64,000 nt of DNA, from positions 1-64,000 of the forward strand of contig NZ_CAKMSR010000002.1 of NCBI RefSeq assembly GCF_928381705.1, given 5' to 3'. Both the position numbers and the translations under genes were made by a program. This DNA comes from Rothia nasimurium. Its GTDB lineage: Bacteria > Actinomycetota > Actinomycetes > Actinomycetales > Micrococcaceae. The notes under the pieces were generated by a model. It did not search any database, was not told where the DNA came from, and saw only the letters and a list, made by a program, of their open reading frames with translations. Positions within the stretch are counted from its first letter, which is position 1. Each line of letters opens with the position of its first letter. Positions 62,119 through 64,000 of the stretch are shown here, piece after piece.

Positions 62119-63339
62119 CTAGCTCCACTGGCGGGCACCGGCCTCAGCCGCCCCCATAGACTCAACAACCTGCTGGACGCGGGCATTGGACTGCTGAGCG
62201 TAGTCTTCATCAACACAGTCGGAGGCAGGACGGCTGGGTGAGGTTATGCAGTAACGGTAGGCAGGGTCATCGACCATGGTGCTAGAAACCCAGCGGAAAT
62301 CGCGCACCTGCCAGGTGCCGTCCTCCCCTCGCTCAAAAATAGGGTTGACCATAATTCCCTCGTTGTTGGCAACGTAGGAGGGTGAAAGCTCGGTGAGGTT
62401 GTTCCCCATGCCGTAGACAATCCAGGTTCCCTTGTAGTATTCGATGGGCTGTACGGCGTGGGCGTGCTGGCCCACGATCAGGTCGAACTCCCCTGAATCA
62501 ACAAGAGCGTGTGCCACCTCAACCTGCTGGGCAGAGGGCTCGTGCACGTACTCATCGCCAGCGTGCATGTTGGCAATGACCAGGTCAGCGCCCTCTTCGC
62601 GGGCACGGGCAGCCTTAGCAATCATGGCTTCTGAGTCGAGCATATCGACCTGCCAGGGGTGTTCAGGAACGTAACCGTTGAGCCCGTAGGTTCCGGTGAT
62701 AATTGCTACCCGGGCGCCGTTGGCGGTGGTGAAAATATCGGGCTGGGATGCTTCTTCTTCGGTCAGCGAGGTGCCGGTAACACCCATACCGGCGGCCTCA
62801 ACCGCACGGTAGGTTCGCTCTAGCCCCACAGTACCCTGGTCGAACGAATGGTTAGAGGCCGTCATGCAGACATCCCACCCGGTGTCCGCTGCGGCTGTCA
62901 AAATCTGGGGTGGCACATTGAAGTTGGGGTAGCCAGAAAAGGGGCCGTCTTCGGTGGCAACCGCTGTTTCCATCTGGCAGACCGCCAAATCTGCGCGATC
63001 AAGGTAGGGCTTCTGCTCGCTGATGAGGGGCCTAAAATCTAATCCGGTGGCCCCGGCTGCGGCTGCATCAGCTTCAGCCTGATCCCAGAGCATGTTGTGT
63101 ATGAGAAAATCACCGGTGAAGAGCAGGGAGACGCAGTCTGCCTCGCCGCAGGCTCCACCTGCTGCCGACGCAGTCAGGGTACCCGATTCGCTGGTCTGCC
63201 CTGCCTCTGCGCGTGCCACCTGCCCTTGCCCGTCCTGCTGAGCGGCGGCGTCCGCCCCGCTACTTTCCGTCGTCTGCGAGCTACAACCTGCCAGGGCTAG
63301 GGTGCTCAGGCAGAGGAAGGCAAAGAGGTGACGGCGCAC
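62119..63339 (-). CDS. CapA-family lipoprotein
   Basis: The 406-aa protein has a lipoprotein signal (LFAFLCLSTLALAGC, lipidated Cys near residue 19), an Ala/Gly/Gln-rich linker and a CapA/PGA_cap metallophosphatase-like domain. That domain has LLFTGDFLIHNMLWDQ, MTASNHSFDQGTVGLERTYR, VIANMHAGDEYVHEP and VGQHAHAVQPIEYY. CapA proteins are tied to poly-gamma-glutamate or cell-envelope work, but the substrate is unknown. It starts with GTG at 63339. Confidence 0.88.
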   Translation of the reverse strand: MRRHLFAFLCLSTLALAGCSSQTTESSGADAAAQQDGQGQVARAEAGQTSESGTLTASAAGGACGEADCVSLLFTGDFLIHNMLWDQAEADAAAAGATGLDFRPLISEQKPYLDRADLAVCQMETAVATEDGPFSGYPNFNVPPQILTAAADTGWDVCMTASNHSFDQGTVGLERTYRAVEAAGMGVTGTSLTEEEASQPDIFTTANGARVAIITGTYGLNGYVPEHPWQVDMLDSEAMIAKAARAREEGADLVIANMHAGDEYVHEPSAQQVEVAHALVDSGEFDLIVGQHAHAVQPIEYYKGTWIVYGMGNNLTELSPSYVANNEGIMVNPIFERGEDGTWQVRDFRWVSSTMVDDPAYRYCITSPSRPASDCVDEDYAQQSNARVQQVVESMGAAEAGARQWS

Positions 63340-63407
63340 GGTGGGGTCCTTTCAGCAGGGGTGTTACCACCACAACCCTACCTAAAGGTGCCGCAGGGTA
63401 CATATTG

Positions 63408-64000
63408 TTACCAGATGTCTACGCCTGCCAGGGCGTAGGTTGAAGCCCCGCCCTGCAACTCGATGGACGTTACCGTAGCCCCCTGCAGCTCCTTGGGCAG
63501 AGCCAGGCGAGCAGTCGAGGGCATGTAGTAGCCGTCGCTGTAGTCCGTCACCCGACCGGCAATGGCCGGGGTGCTGGCGGGCAGGGTCTCGGTGTGGCGC
63601 CCGCGGTCGGTGGTGATGGTGACCTGCAAGCCCTGCTGGTCGGCGGGCGCTCCGAAGGGCATGAGGTGCAGGGCCAGGGCATCGGCTGCGGGCCAGGAGC
63701 CTGTCAGGGTGGTGTGGGTAAAGGTCAGCAGCGGTACGGTGGATTCAGCCACACCAGCCTGGGGCTCGTGGCAGGCGGACGCCCCCGCGGCAGCTACCAC
63801 GTTCTCGGGCAGGGTGCAGAGGGTTGAGTCCCCACTGTGGGTAAGGTCAAGAGCCGTTAGCCTGGTTGCCTCGGGGCGGTGGGTGGCCGCCAGCCAGCGG
63901 GTGGGCAGGCCAGCAAGCTCTTGAGGGAAGGAGGTGGGCAGGGCGGCGGACGAGGCCGGGACCACCGGTGCCAGGTCGATATCGCCCGCTGCATCCATCT
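63408..64000 (-). CDS. C-terminal part of a protein, cut by the window edge
   Basis: At least 196 residues ending in GASTYALAGVDIW are encoded; the gene continues beyond position 64000, so its start is not seen. The visible part is Thr/Ala/Ser/Gly-rich and beta-stranded, with LQVTITTDRGRHTETLPAST and TARLALPKELQGATVTSIEL. It looks like an extracellular C-terminal domain, possibly carbohydrate- or envelope-related. I cannot name the family. Confidence 0.5.
   Translation of the reverse strand, partial: MDAAGDIDLAPVVPASSAALPTSFPQELAGLPTRWLAATHRPEATRLTALDLTHSGDSTLCTLPENVVAAAGASACHEPQAGVAESTVPLLTFTHTTLTGSWPAADALALHLMPFGAPADQQGLQVTITTDRGRHTETLPASTPAIAGRVTDYSDGYYMPSTARLALPKELQGATVTSIELQGGASTYALAGVDIW

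Overview
The window is about 60% G+C with GTG and TTG starts, close gene packing, an actinobacterial his/trp/rib gene order and a two-subunit NADPH glutamate synthase. It suggests a Micrococcaceae actinobacterium, most likely Rothia or a close relative; this is inference from gene content and order, not a database match. I see no rRNA, tRNA, CRISPR array, transposase or phage structural gene.

Left part (1-31.7 kb), mostly core metabolism on the minus strand. It opens with an orphan coiled-coil gene and a start-less Excalibur-domain remnant, then an SRPBCC protein, pyk, two tandem flavodoxin-like genes on the plus strand, and the gltB-gltD operon with a long structured leader. adhP and a phosphotransferase gene follow. 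At 13.87-15.39 kb there is a small duplicated region: three copies of a 60-bp palindrome, a lipoprotein gene, a membrane-protein gene, and a gutted second copy of that membrane gene. Next come lgt-trpA-trpB-trpC and an HGxxPAAW-type gene, then a complete histidine-degradation cluster (hutUIGH with divergent hutC). The hut cluster sits inside what is normally one trp/his block, which resumes with the Trp-associated membrane protein, trpE and hisI.

Defence island (31.8-44.8 kb). A type I restriction-modification operon (hsdM, hsdS, two unknown AT-rich genes, hsdR) is followed by a series of accessory genes: an Abi_2/AbiF-type HEPN protein with a candidate structured RNA just upstream, a DUF4143-type ATPase with an unusual C-terminal extension and tandem palindromic operators, a small basic ORF, and a YefM/YoeB pair. 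Two separate remnants of an hsdR 3' end, and a dead copy of the ATPase 5' end, lie between the cargo genes. This points to repeated replacement or insertion at the 3' end of hsdR. The island is the strongest candidate for new biology in the window.

Right part (44.9-64 kb). hisE-hisG-hisF, a HigBA-type toxin-antitoxin pair flanked by direct repeats, and the riboflavin operon (FMN riboswitch, ribM, ribD, a riboflavin synthase/DHBP synthase fusion, ribA, ribH). Three full copies of a palindromic repeat, whose outer arms differ between copies but still pair within each copy, lie beside hisF and between the rib genes. After this come an MFS transporter, a TPR protein, rpe, a YuiF-type antiporter, the rsmB-fmt-def translation cluster, a PD-(D/E)XK-like protein, a CapA lipoprotein and a gene cut by the window edge.
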